Origin: Simplicispira psychrophila DSM 11588
GTDB lineage: Bacteria > Pseudomonadota > Gammaproteobacteria > Burkholderiales > Burkholderiaceae_C
DNA length: 64,000 bases
Direction of reading: 5' to 3'
Assembly (NCBI RefSeq): GCF_000688255.1
Contig: NZ_JHYS01000010.1
Location: 1-64,000 of the forward strand
The translations under genes were made by a program, and so were the position numbers. Position 1 is the first letter of the stretch. Each line of letters opens with the position of its first letter. Of the stretch, positions 62,905 through 64,000 are shown one piece after another. The notes under the pieces were generated by a model. It did not search any database. It was not told where the DNA came from and was given only the letters and a program-made list of their open reading frames with translations.

Positions 62905-64000
62905 GCAAAACCGCCTCTCTGGATGCGCTGTGTATCACCACGCTGCGCACGCTGTCCATCGATGCCGTGCAAAAGGCGCAATCCGGTCATCCGGGCACGC
63001 CCATGGGTGCAGCGCCCACCGCCTACGTGTTGTGGCAACGCTTCCTGACTTATGACCCCGCCCAGCCCGAGTGGCCCAACCGCGACCGTTTTGTGCTGTC
63101 AGCCGGCCACGCCTCGGTGCTGCTCTACAGCCTGTTGTTCTTGTGCGACGTGCAGTCCACCGGGCCGCGCACTGGCCAGTCCGCTGGTCCGGCTGTCACC
63201 CTGGACGATCTGAAAACCTTTCGCCAAGTGGGTAGCCGCTGTACCGGCCACCCGGAGTACGGCTGGACTGGTGGCGTGGAAACCACCACCGGGCCGCTGG
63301 GCCAGGGCGCTGCCACCAGCGTTGGCATGGCGATTGCACAAGAGTGGAAGGCCGCCACGTACCACCGTCCTGGCTTTGCCTTGTTCAACCACAAAACCTA
63401 CGCACTGTGCAGCGACGGCGACATGATGGAAGGCGTGGCCAGCGAAGCCGCTTCGCTGGCTGGACACTTGCAACTCTCCCATTTGTGCTGGATTTACGAC
63501 GCCAACCAGATCAGCATCGAGGGCTCTACCGACATCACCTTCACGGAAAACGTCGGCGCGCGCTTTACCGCTTATGGCTGGAGCGTGCTAGAGGTGGCCG
63601 ACGCCAATGACCTGGAGGCTTTGACAGACGCCTATCTGTACTTTCACATCACCAAAGACAGACCCACCCTGATCATCGTCCACAGCCACATCGGCTACGG
63701 CGCGCCCCACAAGCACGACTCACGCGAAGCGCACGGCGAACCCCTGGGCACGGAAGAGGTGCGTTTGGCAAAGCAGTTTTATGGTGCCGATCCGGACGTG
63801 CAATTTGATGTCCCAGAGGGCGTGCAGGCCCATTTCAGCGCGCTGTTCGGCAAAAACGGGAGCGCGGCGCGCCAGGCCTGGGAGCGGCAATTTGCGGCCT
63901 ACCGCGAGCAATACCCCGATCTGGCCGACCAGATCGAGCGGATGGAGCGGGGCGATCTACCCGAGGACTGGGCGCAGCATTTGCCGGCCTTCCCGACCGA
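62901..64000 (+). CDS. tkt: transketolase, N-terminal part (cut by window end)
   Basis: The first 366 codons of a protein normally about 660-690 residues. Thiamine diphosphate motifs: SGHPGTPMGAAPTAYVL (about 28-44), and CSDGDMMEGVASEAA, the GDGxxxEG-type metal/ThDP loop, read here as SDGDMMEG (about residue 173). The N-terminal ThDP domain is intact as far as it runs; no stop appears before 64000. Moves two-carbon units between ketose and aldose phosphates. Start overlaps the DUF2090 stop by 4 bases, closing a chain of five ATGA overlaps. Confidence 0.95.
   Translation, partial: MSKTASLDALCITTLRTLSIDAVQKAQSGHPGTPMGAAPTAYVLWQRFLTYDPAQPEWPNRDRFVLSAGHASVLLYSLLFLCDVQSTGPRTGQSAGPAVTLDDLKTFRQVGSRCTGHPEYGWTGGVETTTGPLGQGAATSVGMAIAQEWKAATYHRPGFALFNHKTYALCSDGDMMEGVASEAASLAGHLQLSHLCWIYDANQISIEGSTDITFTENVGARFTAYGWSVLEVADANDLEALTDAYLYFHITKDRPTLIIVHSHIGYGAPHKHDSREAHGEPLGTEEVRLAKQFYGADPDVQFDVPEGVQAHFSALFGKNGSAARQAWERQFAAYREQYPDLADQIERMERGDLPEDWAQHLPAFPT

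Noticed and set aside
1-64000. CRISPR array or rRNA operon
   Set aside because: No regularly spaced repeat set with unique spacers and no rRNA sequence was seen. The 22-bp, 21-bp and hexanucleotide tandem repeats have no spacers.

Overview
The window looks like a chromosomal segment of a betaproteobacterium of the order Burkholderiales, most likely family Comamonadaceae. The basis is the high-GC coding style, the divergent ppc / hemC-hemD-hemX-hemY arrangement, cysM next to a tRNA-Leu, and a dispersed repeat of a type I recall from Comamonadaceae genomes. I cannot name the genus from sequence alone.

Layout. 1-1031: an IS5-family transposase gene killed by a nonsense codon and a frameshift. 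1209-21383: a large aryl-polyene-type (APE) lipid pigment cluster. It encodes three acyl carrier proteins, three ketosynthases with intact Cys-His-His triads, a Cys-less chain-length-factor-like partner, a ketoreductase, three hotdog dehydratases, an acyl-activating ligase, three lipid acyltransferases, a glycosyltransferase, a methyltransferase, an MMPL exporter, a LolA-like carrier, a polysaccharide-deacetylase-like protein and an alpha/beta hydrolase. A PAP2/Aur1-like membrane enzyme and one ACP are divergently placed at its left edge. No ammonia lyase or chorismate lyase for the aryl starter is present.

21380-30731: an FMN alpha-hydroxy-acid dehydrogenase, a membrane diguanylate cyclase with two PAS regions, penicillin-binding protein 1C, a degenerate ImmA/IrrE-like protein and ppc. 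30814-34959: hemC, hemD, hemX and hemY. 35121-41893: a cytochrome b561, two YceI proteins, valS, galU and a sirtuin. 42006-46102: an AT-richer pair of DUF262 proteins, the first with a DUF1524 HNH-like end; this is the best candidate for an acquired defence system. 46127-48473: a TusA-like protein, a NUDIX hydrolase, cysM, tRNA-Leu(CAA) and a small coiled-coil protein. 48737-51865: a PLD-nuclease / DEAH-helicase fusion.

52152-64000: a sugar-phosphate operon of GH94 phosphorylase, NAD-type 6-phosphogluconate dehydrogenase, zwf, a HAD phosphatase, tal, pgi, a DUF2090 aldolase-like protein and tkt, the last cut by the window end. Five consecutive junctions (zwf to tkt) are 4-base ATGA overlaps. 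The two proteins without an established pentose-phosphate role (HAD and DUF2090) lie inside this chain and deserve attention.

Across the non-APE part I see six copies of one ~55-60 bp dispersed repeat. Three lie inside reading frames (two in pbpC, one in hemD), where they are translated without breaking the protein. I saw none in the APE cluster.
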